Assembly: GCF_001613245.1 (NCBI RefSeq)
Contig: NZ_BDBZ01000019.1
Span: 62,001 to 126,000 of the forward strand
Direction of reading: 5' to 3'
DNA from: Nocardia speluncae NBRC 108251
GTDB lineage: Bacteria; Actinomycetota; Actinomycetes; Mycobacteriales; Mycobacteriaceae
DNA: 64,000 nt
Part shown: positions 34,530 through 43,737 of the stretch, in pieces
How positions within the stretch are numbered: position 1 is the stretch's first letter
Layout: each line of letters starts with the position of its first letter
Made by a program: the position numbers and the translations under genes
Notes under the pieces: generated by a model
The model's input: only the letters and a program-made list of their open reading frames with translations
The model's database searches: none
Told to the model about the DNA's origin: nothing

Positions 34530-35876
34530 TCAGCCGAGGGTCGGCGGCCAGTGCGGCAGCACGTCGTTGACCACCTGCGCGAGCGACGGCTCGACAACTG
34601 CGGCCAGATCTGCCACGGGCTGACCGACCGCTGCCTCGACGTCGTTCACGACAGGCTCGGGGATCGCTTCCACTATTGGGGCTGCCGCTTCCGGTATGGG
34701 CACCGGTTCGGTATCGACACCGAGCACCGTCTCCACGGCCGGGTCGGTAATCCCGCCCTGTGCCAAGGCGTCTACGGCTTCGGCGACTACAACCTCGTTC
34801 CAGCCCTGTTCCCACTCGGCGGCCTGCGGCGTCATCCATTCCGGCTGCGGCACACTGATCCCACCGAAATACAGCCGTTCCTCACCGCCTTCTGGCAATC
34901 CGTCGACGACCCCGGTATCACTGCCATCGAGCACAGGCTGCGGCTCGGGATCTGCCGTGCCCGCTGAGGGCGCTTGAACCGGGTCGCGTTCCGGTTCGAA
35001 GACCAGCTGAGGCTCGCTCACCATGTCGCGCGGGGGCGGTTCCGACTCGAACACCACAGCATCGGGCACCACGACTGGAGGCTGGGGCTCCTCGGAGGTG
35101 TCGGATACCACCGGAAGTTCCGGTACCACTGCCGGTTCAGGCGCTACTGGAGTCTCGGTTATCTCCTGCGGCGCAGGCGATAACGGTTCCGGATTGCGTT
35201 CCGGTGCCGGAACAACCTCTTGCTCAACGGGTCCGGCCGGTCCAGGATCGGCAGGGTCGTACAAGTCTGGTGTGTGCGGCGCCGTGGGAGCGGTGACGCC
35301 CACCTGTCCAGGCCCTGGTTCGGAGATCACCCCGGGTTGGCCGGCCGGGGCGGCGTGCGCGACCGGGACGGCGAGCACGACGGCTGCTGCCAGTGGGGTG
35401 AGCGCGGCACTGAGCAGCCTCGGATGGTGGCAGGTCCCGAAGCCTGGCAACCACCGATGCCGCCGCGAAGACACGATCACCGGTGGTACGGGGCCGACGA
35501 CACCGCCCACCGCCGCGCCATGCAGCACGGTCCACAGTGCGCCTGGGTGCAGAGCCCGCGCATGTGCGGCACGAGCGGCGAGTCCCTGCCCCTCCAGATA
35601 GTCGACGATCACCTGAGCCCGGCCGATCACCGGCCCGGACAACCGTGACGGCGCCACCGCAACCACCACCGTCGTACCCACTCCATCTGGACGATTCACC
35701 GGCACCGCGTAGTCGAGCCGTGAGACCGACTCACAACTCAGCACCCGCTTGCCGCGCATCCAGACCACCCAGATCCCGACTGCTGCGCACCGCCCGCCCC
35801 CAGCCGCCCGCGCTGCAGCCCCTACTGCGGCGCCGATCATCCCCGCATCCGATCGCTTGTTCACAGAACTCGTCAC
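34530..35876 (-). CDS. Pro/Glu-rich membrane or secreted protein, unknown
   Basis: A 448-residue protein starting GTG at 35876, preceded by AAGGAGAG. The N-terminal third is mixed, with a hydrophobic segment LLSAALTPLAAAVVLAVPVAHAAPA near residue 155-180 that looks like a membrane or cleavable segment. The rest is a Pro/Val/Glu-rich low-complexity tail (EPQPPVVVPDAVVFESEPP). It is 20 bases upstream of the VirB8-like gene, so it may be a surface part of the transfer machinery. Not recognised. Confidence 0.6.
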   Translation of the reverse strand: MTSSVNKRSDAGMIGAAVGAAARAAGGGRCAAVGIWVVWMRGKRVLSCESVSRLDYAVPVNRPDGVGTTVVVAVAPSRLSGPVIGRAQVIVDYLEGQGLAARAAHARALHPGALWTVLHGAAVGGVVGPVPPVIVSSRRHRWLPGFGTCHHPRLLSAALTPLAAAVVLAVPVAHAAPAGQPGVISEPGPGQVGVTAPTAPHTPDLYDPADPGPAGPVEQEVVPAPERNPEPLSPAPQEITETPVAPEPAVVPELPVVSDTSEEPQPPVVVPDAVVFESEPPPRDMVSEPQLVFEPERDPVQAPSAGTADPEPQPVLDGSDTGVVDGLPEGGEERLYFGGISVPQPEWMTPQAAEWEQGWNEVVVAEAVDALAQGGITDPAVETVLGVDTEPVPIPEAAAPIVEAIPEPVVNDVEAAVGQPVADLAAVVEPSLAQVVNDVLPHWPPTLG

Positions 35877-36074
35877 GGCACTCTCCTTCGACTCCGGCTT
35901 TTTGGATGCGACCGAGGCGGCCACCTGCTCCCGACCCAGTCGCGTGAGACACACCACTCACGGTAAGAAGATTCAGAACAATTTTCAAGAAGAAAACTGT
36001 AAGAAATCCTCCCGCTCAGGAAGATAGCGCCCAAAATGACGACTTTTATGCACTATCCGGGTACAGTTCTGCGC

Positions 36075-36710
36075 ATGGGAGCGCACGACGACTTCTTTGC
36101 CCAGGCTGTGCGCGAGCGGCGTCAGCAACTGGGCAACCTCACGATGTCCGAAGTCCACGACCGCGGTGGCCCCGCGGTCCCAGCCCAGGCACGCGCCGAA
36201 CGCGGTGAGTTATCGGCCAACGTGCGCCCCAGCACTTTCCAGAAGTTCGACACCGGGCTCGGCTGGGTCCCCGGCTCGGCGCGCGCCGCCTACTACCAGC
36301 GGCGCCCGCCGGTACCGGCCGACACCGGCAACCCTTTAGAACCCGGGGCGCAGAGCATCGACCTGAGCCTCGAACAGTTGCTCCCGCTGCTGGAGGCGCA
36401 ACGGTCCCTGCACACAGCACCGATCTCCGAGCTACCGAAAGCAATCGAACAGCTCGACGAAGCGATCAGCGGCATCGTCGGGCCGTTCGTCACCAGCATC
36501 CTCGAAGCCAACCGCGGCACACAGGTCCATCCCCTCATCGAGATCGCGTTCGGTGAAGCCTTGGCCGCGCCGGTGTCCCCCGACGATCCCGACGCCACTG
36601 AGAAGCAGTACCGACGCTGGCTCATAGGCCGCGCCGACGGTCTCGACAACGCCACACAGCAAGCATTCGAACGGCGCTATCGAACAAGAAACCAGACGGC
36701 GAATCGCTGA
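36075..36710 (+). CDS. XRE-like DNA-binding protein
   Basis: A 211-residue protein with an N-terminal HTH-like segment (FFAQAVRERRQQLGNLTMSE, then STFQKFDTGLGWVPGSA), the pattern of actinophage and actinomycete XRE proteins in which the recognition helix precedes W-x-x-G-S-A. The rest is helical. A TACAGT element 7 bases before the ATG fits a leaderless transcript, and the gap to the divergent gene (35877-36074) is AT-rich. Likely regulator of the conjugative region. Confidence 0.65.
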   Translation: MGAHDDFFAQAVRERRQQLGNLTMSEVHDRGGPAVPAQARAERGELSANVRPSTFQKFDTGLGWVPGSARAAYYQRRPPVPADTGNPLEPGAQSIDLSLEQLLPLLEAQRSLHTAPISELPKAIEQLDEAISGIVGPFVTSILEANRGTQVHPLIEIAFGEALAAPVSPDDPDATEKQYRRWLIGRADGLDNATQQAFERRYRTRNQTANR

Positions 36711-36754
36711 ACACCGATGCCCGCACTGCTTTTCAGCCCGGGCATACGCTGCCT

Positions 36755-37120
36755 TCATAGGCGAAATGCGGCAGGGCTGACATCCCGGATCGAAACCAGC
36801 AGTCGCAGCGTCCGATCGATGGCCCGCCCCTCGACGTCAGCCATGCTGGTCAGATGGGTGCCGGGCAGGCAGAAATGCTCGAAGAGTGCAGCAAGTAGTT
36901 CCGGGTCTGACTTCTGTCCGGTCCTGCCGGTGCGCAGTTGCGTGATCTCGCGATCTGTAACCGTGCGGCCGAGTTTGCGTCCCACAGCGGTCGCAGCGGC
37001 GGCGTCGGTTTCTTCGTCACAGTCACGCAAGTGAAAGGCGGCGAACAACTGGTCGACCTTCACATTGGCGGGTACGCAGGATGCGCATTGTTCACGCACT
37101 GCAGTTGGCGTGTCGTTCAT
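36755..37120 (-). CDS. EspR-like HTH regulator
   Basis: A 121-residue protein starting at 37120 after GGGGAGGTACCG. It has a helix-turn-helix with the order VDQLFAAFHLRD, VTDREITQLRTGRTGQKSDP and LLAALFEHFCLPGTHLT, similar in layout to EspR-type mycobacterial regulators that bind as dimers. Function inferred. Confidence 0.6.
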   Translation of the reverse strand: MNDTPTAVREQCASCVPANVKVDQLFAAFHLRDCDEETDAAAATAVGRKLGRTVTDREITQLRTGRTGQKSDPELLAALFEHFCLPGTHLTSMADVEGRAIDRTLRLLVSIRDVSPAAFRL

Positions 37121-37269
37121 CGGTACCTCCCCGATCGCCTGGATGAGAACACGCTCGGGTATTCGACCTCGAGCGGTCATCCGGCGTCCGTCAGAGACTG
37201 GTACCGGGAATCAGAATATCGCCATTCTAGCAACACGCCCTCGTCGCGGGAAGGCGCTCGTCGCGGCCA

Positions 37270-38358
37270 TCAAGTCGGCAGCGGATCCGGGTATTCGGGG
37301 TCATCCAGTCCCGGATGACCGTTGTCAGTCGGCTCAACCGGGTCTGGTTCGTCGGAATATCCGACCACCCGCATTTGAAGCACAGCCAGGGCCGGGCCAC
37401 CTGCCGGGGTCGTAACGATCGCGCCGGTTCCATCGACCACCACCCACCCGCCGCCTCGGCGCCGCAATCGAACACCCTGCACGGCTGCCGAATCGGATTT
37501 GCCGGTGAAGACATCGGCGGCCGCGGTGAACACACGTTTCACATCGTCGGGGTGCGGGGTATCGCGTTGGTCGACCTGGCCTTTCCACTGCACCTCGGGC
37601 AGAGGATCGGTGATCCACCGGAGCAGCCGCATCTTGGCGATATCGACCAGCACCATATGCACTTGCGACACACGGGGAATCGCGGCAAGTGCCGCAGCCT
37701 CTAGGCTCATCCCGGCCGGCGCCGCCGAGGTTTGAAAGAGCAATCCCCGCCAGGTCTGCGTTGCACGAGGTGGCCCGCTGGCGACCATGACAAGGTGTCC
37801 CGGTCTCGCTTGTTCCCCGAGTGTCACGGTCACCGCGCCACTCCAGCTGTCGCCCGGCTGCGAGGACAACAGGGCCTGGATCAGCGAGAGCCCGTCCACC
37901 GGATCGATGAACCGGAAGATCTCCGGGGCAGTCAGGCGCGACCTCGAAGTGCCAACCGTCAGCGAGGCAGGGATCTCCGCGAGTCGTTGATCCGAATCCC
38001 AGGTGAAGGCAAACGCGGGCACCGGCGGATGCGCAGGCGTCGCATCGTCGGACGCGAGCCACAGATGCACGCCGTGCAGCGTGTCGTCAGGCGCAAGGAC
38101 CGGCACGACCCGAGCCTTTACTACGGTCCCGTTACGCAGAACACGCTGCGCGACGGCGGTCTCGCGGCGTCGGCGAAGATCGTCGATCAGCTCTTGCAGC
38201 CAGCCGGCCGCTTCGCGTGCCGGGGCTTTCCCGGCACCGATATGGTCCTGCACGGCTCGCTCGAACGAGGTCCGGTCCCGGGCATGGTGGTCACGCGCGA
38301 CCACACTGAGCCGGTCCGGCTCCAGGGTTTCGACCAGCGTCCATCCATGTTTCGGCAT
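37270..38358 (-). CDS. PAS/GAF-like sensory protein, unknown
   Basis: A 362-residue protein. A beta-rich stretch (RVVPVLAPDDTLHGVHLWLA) and a later one (FRFIDPVDGLSLIQALLSS, then HLVMVASGP) look like PAS-type modules. The end is Pro/Asp-rich. No catalytic motif. It starts 4 bases after the P450 stop on the same strand, so they are coupled; start 38358 is preferred over the longer frame that would overlap the P450. Families with this layout occur in Nocardia and Rhodococcus near regulators. Confidence 0.5.
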   Translation of the reverse strand: MPKHGWTLVETLEPDRLSVVARDHHARDRTSFERAVQDHIGAGKAPAREAAGWLQELIDDLRRRRETAVAQRVLRNGTVVKARVVPVLAPDDTLHGVHLWLASDDATPAHPPVPAFAFTWDSDQRLAEIPASLTVGTSRSRLTAPEIFRFIDPVDGLSLIQALLSSQPGDSWSGAVTVTLGEQARPGHLVMVASGPPRATQTWRGLLFQTSAAPAGMSLEAAALAAIPRVSQVHMVLVDIAKMRLLRWITDPLPEVQWKGQVDQRDTPHPDDVKRVFTAAADVFTGKSDSAAVQGVRLRRRGGGWVVVDGTGAIVTTPAGGPALAVLQMRVVGYSDEPDPVEPTDNGHPGLDDPEYPDPLPT

Positions 38359-38362
38359 CGCG

Positions 38363-39610
38363 TCAGTCCCCGAGGTAGTAGCCAACCTGCGGTCGAGCCT
38401 CTAAACGATCATAAAACACCCTGCTGGAATGGTGTCCAGCGTCCACTGGCCACACCGCCCGCAGCGGAAGTTCCGCAAACGCGTAGGTGAGCCACGACGG
38501 CCGCAACCGGTACTCCTCGCGTGGCTTGACCGCCTCGAGCCTCGGATACTTCTCGAGCACAGCGCGAGCAACCTGCACCGCCTGCATCTCGGCCAATGCC
38601 GCGCCGATACAGAAATGCCGGCCATGCCCGAACACAAGGTCGCGGCCCTGGCGGCGAGCAGGGTCCAGGTGTGCCGACCGCAAGGAGAGAAAGACCGTGT
38701 GTCCTCGCGGAATGGTCACCCCATTGACCTCGATATCGGCCAGCGGGAACCGCCGCAACGCATAATTCACCGGCGCCACAGCACCCATGACTTCGCGCAC
38801 CAAGCCCGCGAACTCCTGCGGCGTACCTAGTAGCCGACGAGCCGACTCACCGTGACTGCGGACCATCTCGTCCAGAACCGCCGAGGTCAGCGAAGTGACG
38901 TTCTCGAATCCTCCGATGATCACCGCGAACGCAAGACTGATCAGCTCCTCCTCACTGAGCCGATCCTGCCCATCCCGCGCCCTGAGCCAACCCGAGATCA
39001 GGTCATTCCCCGGCTCCCGCCGCTTGTCCTCGATCACCCCCGCCACCAACGTCAGCATCGACACCATCGCACCCTGCACTGCCTCGCCCTCGCTGGAGGT
39101 GTCGATCAGAAACATCGGCCGCGCCGCAGACCGGAACTCGCCTAGCTGTTCGTTGGGCAGACCCAGCAATGTGCCGATCACCCGCGGGGGCAGCGGCTCA
39201 CACAATCCACCCATCGCATCGATCTCCCCCGTCGCCGGCAATGCATCGACCAGCTCCGCGACCGCGGCCGCCACTACTTGCTCATGCCAGGCGTGATGGG
39301 CGGGCGCGAAGGCTTCCGCCGCCAGTTTCCGCACCCGCCGATGCTGCTCTCCATCGATATTGAGGAGATTCTGATCCAACGCCGCCGGAAGGTTCTGCCC
39401 CCGGAAGCCCGTAGTCGAGTCGGACTTCGACGCCGACATCCGCGGATCGGCCAATAAGCTGGTCACCGCCTGCCACCCGGTCACCACCCATACCGGCGAA
39501 CCCTCCGGTAGCTCCGCCTGATGCACCCCCGGCTCACGCGCCCTGAGATCCTCATGAAGAGCATCGACCCCATGAATCCCCGCCGTGAACGGGCACCGCC
39601 CCAAGTCCAT
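38363..39610 (-). CDS. cytochrome P450 with altered ExxR and I-helix motifs
   Basis: A 415-residue cytochrome P450. The heme-binding loop FGHGRHFCIGAALAEMQ, with the axial Cys, is intact. The I-helix region reads AVIIGGFENVTSL instead of AGxxT, so the usual acid-alcohol pair is altered. In the K-helix, LVREVMGAVAPVNY stands where ExxR is expected (E-V-M-G), so the conserved Arg is missing. CYP157 enzymes of Streptomyces also lack ExxR, so loss can be tolerated. The ATG at 39610 overlaps no strong ribosome site. It faces a divergent GNAT gene. Confidence 0.88.
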   Translation of the reverse strand: MDLGRCPFTAGIHGVDALHEDLRAREPGVHQAELPEGSPVWVVTGWQAVTSLLADPRMSASKSDSTTGFRGQNLPAALDQNLLNIDGEQHRRVRKLAAEAFAPAHHAWHEQVVAAAVAELVDALPATGEIDAMGGLCEPLPPRVIGTLLGLPNEQLGEFRSAARPMFLIDTSSEGEAVQGAMVSMLTLVAGVIEDKRREPGNDLISGWLRARDGQDRLSEEELISLAFAVIIGGFENVTSLTSAVLDEMVRSHGESARRLLGTPQEFAGLVREVMGAVAPVNYALRRFPLADIEVNGVTIPRGHTVFLSLRSAHLDPARRQGRDLVFGHGRHFCIGAALAEMQAVQVARAVLEKYPRLEAVKPREEYRLRPSWLTYAFAELPLRAVWPVDAGHHSSRVFYDRLEARPQVGYYLGD

Positions 39611-39641
39611 AACCCCAGTGTGCCAACCGGAAGGACCCGAC

Positions 39642-40247
39642 GTGCCGATCACCACCCGTGTCGCCACGAACGTCGACATCCCCGAGGCCGCCGCCGTCCT
39701 CGCCGAAGCATTCGCCGACGACCCGCTCATGGCCGCCATCTGGCCGAACCGACAGCGACGCCACCGTGCGCTACCCCGATACTTCGCCGCGTCCCTCCGG
39801 CACTTCCACGTTCCTAATGGAGGTGTTCGTGTCGCTCTCAACACCGACGGGGAAATCGCGGCGGTCGCCGTCTGGGATCCGCCAGGACGCTGGGACCACA
39901 GCACGCTAACCACCGTCCGCGCCTTGCCCGACCTGCTACCCGCCCTCCAGACCCGCGCCCTGGCCGCGGCAAAAGTCCGCCACACCCTCGACCTGCACCA
40001 CCCCCACGAGCCCGAGCACTGGTACCTGGCCAACATCGGAACCACACAGAATTTCCGCGGGCAGGGCTATGCCGCCCGATTGATCACCGACGAGCTGACA
40101 TCCAACCCCGGCATCCACGCGTACCTCGTCTGCACTCTCGAATCCAATATCACTTACTACAAGCAGTTCGGCTTCCAGCGCGCCGAGCCTTTTTCGCTAC
40201 CAACCGGTCGGCGACCGAGCATGTGGCCAATGGCCATCAACATGTGA
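39642..40247 (+). CDS. GNAT-family N-acetyltransferase
   Basis: A 201-residue protein starting GTG after GGAAGGACC. ANIGTTQNFRGQGYAARLI carries motif A (Q/R-x-x-G-x-G/A) that binds the acetyl-CoA pyrophosphate, preceded by the beta-4 strand and followed by NITYYKQFGFQ of motif B. The substrate is unknown. It is divergent from the P450 with only 31 bases between start codons. Confidence 0.85.
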   Translation: MPITTRVATNVDIPEAAAVLAEAFADDPLMAAIWPNRQRRHRALPRYFAASLRHFHVPNGGVRVALNTDGEIAAVAVWDPPGRWDHSTLTTVRALPDLLPALQTRALAAAKVRHTLDLHHPHEPEHWYLANIGTTQNFRGQGYAARLITDELTSNPGIHAYLVCTLESNITYYKQFGFQRAEPFSLPTGRRPSMWPMAINM

Positions 40248-40626
40248 CGTCGGGCGGGCTCGGCGGCTCAGCCAGGGGCCAAATACGGAGCCTCACAAGT
40301 CTGAATAGGGCGATGCGGAACCTCCGCCGCTACGTCACCGGCAGTTCGCGCTGTTTAACAGTCGCGCGGAGGGGCCCGAGGTATTACCGGGCCAGGGCAA
40401 CACACCATGGAGTGGGCTGAAGTAGCGCATGGCAAGCCAACACGCGCACGATCGCCGGAAGGCCGGAGCCAGGATCTACGGCAGGCGAATGTCCAATCGG
40501 GGGCGGACAGCGCGGAGTAATAGGTGACCCACGTGGAACTGTCGCCGATTTCGCCAGGGAACCAATATGCTCAGTCGAACACCTGTTGCTGGAACCGCAC
40601 CCCGAACCGCCGATCACTCTGGCGTC
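40248..40626. other. intergenic region upstream of AbrB-integrase pair
   Basis: About 380 bases. A small hairpin (GGCCCG/CGGGCC near 40373-40393) may end the GNAT gene. I see no tRNA or clear attachment site; an att site could lie here but none can be shown. Confidence 0.4.
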
Positions 40627-41034
40627 ATGTCAACTGCCCAGCCGCTGCCCGTCCCGGTCATTACAACGAGAGACCCCAGCGACTGGCCGCACATCCATCT
40701 GTCGGTATCCACCCTGGATCAGTGGGGACGTATAGCCGACCGCTCGACACTCCGGCACCTTTCCTGGCCACCCGGGCACCCCGTCGTCTTCGATACCGGC
40801 CGGAACGGCCTGATTATCGTCAGAGACTCCCCATCCGGCAGCAACTACCAAGTCGATCGCCGCGGATATCTACGCCTTCCAGCAGAGCTCCGTCATGGCG
40901 CTCGGATCGAACTCCACGATCAGCTCGTCCTCGCAGCCTCCGAACAACCGCGGGTAATCCTCGTCTACCCGCCCACCTTGGCCTCTCGAACGTTGTGGGA
41001 AGCCGCGACCGACACTCCTCGGAGGCCCCGGTGA
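40627..41034 (+). CDS. AbrB-like DNA-binding protein
   Basis: A 135-residue protein. The segment YQVDRRGYLRLPAELRHGAR matches the swapped-hairpin AbrB/MazE DNA-binding fold (x-D-x-x-G-R-x-x-L-P), placed at the C-terminal half instead of the start. It overlaps the recombinase gene by 4 bases (GTGA), so the two are translated together and the protein may control or assist the recombinase. Confidence 0.72.
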   Translation: MSTAQPLPVPVITTRDPSDWPHIHLSVSTLDQWGRIADRSTLRHLSWPPGHPVVFDTGRNGLIIVRDSPSGSNYQVDRRGYLRLPAELRHGARIELHDQLVLAASEQPRVILVYPPTLASRTLWEAATDTPRRPR

Positions 41035-42077
41035 CTACCGAAGACCTCGACGCCGCACGGCTCCTACTCCAGCGACTCGGTCTCCGGCCGGAGGATCTCC
41101 TCTCTTCGACGCCCGGTCGCGGCCAGCCGGCGCCAACCTTCGACGACTACATTCGGCAGCTACAGGCCGCGGTGCCAGCGGGCACGCTGCGCGCCTACGG
41201 TCCTTACTGGCGGCGGATCGTCCAGGCGTGGGGCGACCGTCGCATCAACACACCGTCACCCCTGGAAGTGCGCGAGCTCATCGAACAGACTCAGCGCCAA
41301 GCGGTCGTCCGTCGGAACAGCCGAGGAGGTCGATCCGCCGCCGAACACATGGTCGGCGCCCTCCGAGCCCTCTACCGCCAAGCACGCGCCGACGGGTTCA
41401 TCACCACAGACACCGATCCGGTCGCCCCGATCGCCAAACCACGACGTCTTCCCAGCAACCGCCGCGCCCTCCCCGACAACCTTCTGAAGGACATCAATCG
41501 GATCGCCGCCACCACCGGCAACGACCCGGACCTCGACACACTGATCCTGCGGCTCCACATCGAAACCGCCTGCCGCCGCGCCGGCGCCCTGGCACTCAGG
41601 CCTATGGACCTCGACCCAGAACAATGCCTGGTCCACCTCCACGAGAAAGGAGGCCAGGACCGCTGGCAGCCCGTCTCCCCTACCCTGATGAATGCCCTAC
41701 TCCGGCACTGCGATCGCGGGGCCGGCGATCTCGGCAAAACCGAACGACTCCTTCGGTACAAGAACGGCCAACCGATTACCGGCCGCAGATACGACTACCT
41801 CTGGAACCGGATCGGCAAGCACCTCCCCTGGGCCGCCACCCAGCAGGTCACCGCCCACTGGCTGCGCCACACCACCCTCACCTGGGTCGAACGCCACCGC
41901 GGCTACGCCATAGCCCGTGCCTTCGCCGGCCATACCGACATGAACGGCAACGTCGGCGCCACCATGACCTACGTCCGGGCATCCCTCCACGAAGTCGCCG
42001 AAGCCCTTTCCGCCATGACAGGCGAACCCCACCCGCTCGCCGCCAAGCTCGGAGTCGAAAATTCCGAAGCCGCGTGA
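41031..42077 (+). CDS. tyrosine recombinase/integrase
   Basis: A 348-residue tyrosine recombinase. The SAM-like N-terminal DNA-binding domain (FDDYIRQLQAAVPAGTLRAY, 34-53) precedes a catalytic domain with the first Arg in IETACRRAGALAL, HWLRHTTLTW (H-x-x-R), AFAGHTD and the nucleophile Tyr in MTYVRAS. GTG start 41031 follows GGAGG by 5 bases. It is the only integrase seen and probably mobilises the neighbouring element. Confidence 0.92.
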   Translation: MTTEDLDAARLLLQRLGLRPEDLLSSTPGRGQPAPTFDDYIRQLQAAVPAGTLRAYGPYWRRIVQAWGDRRINTPSPLEVRELIEQTQRQAVVRRNSRGGRSAAEHMVGALRALYRQARADGFITTDTDPVAPIAKPRRLPSNRRALPDNLLKDINRIAATTGNDPDLDTLILRLHIETACRRAGALALRPMDLDPEQCLVHLHEKGGQDRWQPVSPTLMNALLRHCDRGAGDLGKTERLLRYKNGQPITGRRYDYLWNRIGKHLPWAATQQVTAHWLRHTTLTWVERHRGYAIARAFAGHTDMNGNVGATMTYVRASLHEVAEALSAMTGEPHPLAAKLGVENSEAA

Positions 42078-42122
42078 ATATTCCGTGTCCGTCCGGTCTC
42101 ACGGTGGGCGGGTTCACCAGCC

Positions 42123-42290
42123 GGCCCCGGCCATAGGACTCTGCGTTGGTCACGGCGCCTGAGCCGGTTCCGACAACGGACCCGAGAAGACGGCACACCC
42201 GGCTTCTGCAAATACTGCGATGCCGAATATGCGTGGCACCGAACCCTTGAGTGGGAGCTGGCTGCTATTCGAGCCTGGCTACCCATTGTC
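42123..42290 (+). pseudogene. truncated small zinc-ribbon gene remnant
   Basis: Just after the integrase, a plus-strand frame encodes RREDGTPGFCKYCDAEYAWH-like sequence (actual: TREDGTPGFCKYCDAEYAW) and then helical residues, with no credible start and an end that runs into the antisense of the next gene near 42280. It resembles a CxxC zinc-ribbon protein cut by a junction. Confidence 0.3.
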
Positions 42291-43640
42291 CAAGATTCCG
42301 CCGGGCAAACGCTGGCGTGTCGCTGGAGATGGCCCAGCTGTGAACTTGGGGTCAGCCAACCCTGCCGACTGAGCTGCGATCAGTTTGTCCGTCAGTTCGA
42401 CGGTCGCGAGATACCACCAGAAGATCCAGTCGAGATATGCGGGATCGTAATCGCCGTGTTGATCGGCTCGCCGGTGGCGGATCGCGAACTTGTTGGCGAT
42501 CTGGAAAAGGGCCCCCTCGTCACCGCTGAAGAGCTCCTTCTTGAGCAGATCACGCCGCTCTTCGAGCAGACTCGCCAGGACGATACATGCACTCCGCTTC
42601 TCTTCTGTACCGGAGCTGCGGCTCCGAAACAGTGCGACTGCGTGAGCAACGGAGGCATTCCGGGCAGGATCAGGGGTCGACAGAGCGGCATCAATCAGAT
42701 CTGCACGAGTGTCGTTGACCGCGTGCACCAATCGGCCGGTGTCCTCGCCGCTCTTCGCGAGACGCAAGTTGATGCCGTTGCGTTCCAGCAGTCGATTGAC
42801 TGTCCACCGGTAGAGTATCTGCGCAGGTCGGGGTGTGAATGCTGAGTAATGCCAGCCACAGTTGTCGAATTGGTGGTAGCTACGCCTGCGGGGCCTGGAG
42901 ACAAGATCATGGAAGACCTCAACGAGATCGAAGAAAGTGTGTTCATCGAATACCGTCGGGGATGAACTCCATATCGCCTTCCTACCGAGTCGGTCCTCGA
43001 TCAGGACATCGAGAGCTTCGTCGGGACTCGCACCAGTGAAATCATCGTCTACGCATGGTGCCGGCGCGACTGAACTCAGATAACCACGCTGCTGAAGCTC
43101 TACTAGCGCAGTTCGCCAGGCTTGCTGTGCGGCAGAGAGGTCTCGCTCAATGGCCTGGTACCCGGTAGCGGCCGCGGCCGTTCGCTGGGAGTAATAGGGC
43201 TTCGGAGCGTGCTGCTCAGCGAGCTTCGGCGCCGCCGCAATCAACTCTTCAAGGAAGGCGCGCTCCGGGTCCGCTGGCACCGACGGACGGCTTGATGCCG
43301 ACGGTCCCCACGGATCGTTGTCATCAGTCGCTGATCGTGCCCAGGCAACGCCGGCAACGAGATTATCGAAGTCGTGCCGAGGTGTGTCCGCGACAAAGGC
43401 TTCGGTCAGCAGCAGGCCCACCTCACCGGTCCACCCCGCCCTCTTACTGTTACCCCCGTGGGCAGGCATAGCAGCCAGGGTTGCTTGCGCCTCCAATACA
43501 AACAGTTCACGCGGCCACCGCAAGAGGTAGTCGGGGCCCCGATGGGCAATATCGAACACAACACAGACAGTATCGAAGATTCGCGATGCGACCACCGGCC
43601 TCCACCCAGGCACCTGGTTCCGATGGGGAGCTGAAGCCAC
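42279..43640 (-). CDS. HEPN-like protein, possible defence factor
   Basis: A 453-residue protein of less GC-biased composition. The end (LLEERRDLLKKELFSGDEGA, FQIANKFAIRHRRADQHG, DYDPAYLDWIFWWYLATVEL) is helical, with R-x4-6-H (RHRRADQH), as in HEPN ribonuclease domains. The N-terminal part is unrecognised. The start is uncertain; GTG 43640 is the first possible. It is divergent from another HEPN-like gene and lies beside the integrase. Confidence 0.55.
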   Translation of the reverse strand: MASAPHRNQVPGWRPVVASRIFDTVCVVFDIAHRGPDYLLRWPRELFVLEAQATLAAMPAHGGNSKRAGWTGEVGLLLTEAFVADTPRHDFDNLVAGVAWARSATDDNDPWGPSASSRPSVPADPERAFLEELIAAAPKLAEQHAPKPYYSQRTAAAATGYQAIERDLSAAQQAWRTALVELQQRGYLSSVAPAPCVDDDFTGASPDEALDVLIEDRLGRKAIWSSSPTVFDEHTFFDLVEVFHDLVSRPRRRSYHQFDNCGWHYSAFTPRPAQILYRWTVNRLLERNGINLRLAKSGEDTGRLVHAVNDTRADLIDAALSTPDPARNASVAHAVALFRSRSSGTEEKRSACIVLASLLEERRDLLKKELFSGDEGALFQIANKFAIRHRRADQHGDYDPAYLDWIFWWYLATVELTDKLIAAQSAGLADPKFTAGPSPATRQRLPGGILDNG

Positions 43641-43737
43641 TGTTGCGGCAAGACAGTGTCACCTCGGCCCAAGCTGGCAGTACAGCTGGTACCTCAAATC
43701 CCTGGTAACGAGACCACCTCTGAACCGATAGGGCGAT

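Noticed and set aside
40248..40626. tRNA or attachment site beside the integrase
   Set aside because: No cloverleaf or matching direct repeat could be identified by eye; left as unproven.
40524..42077. Longer recombinase frame starting at 40524
   Set aside because: The extension overlaps the AbrB-like gene; GTG 41031 with GGAGG and GTGA coupling is better.
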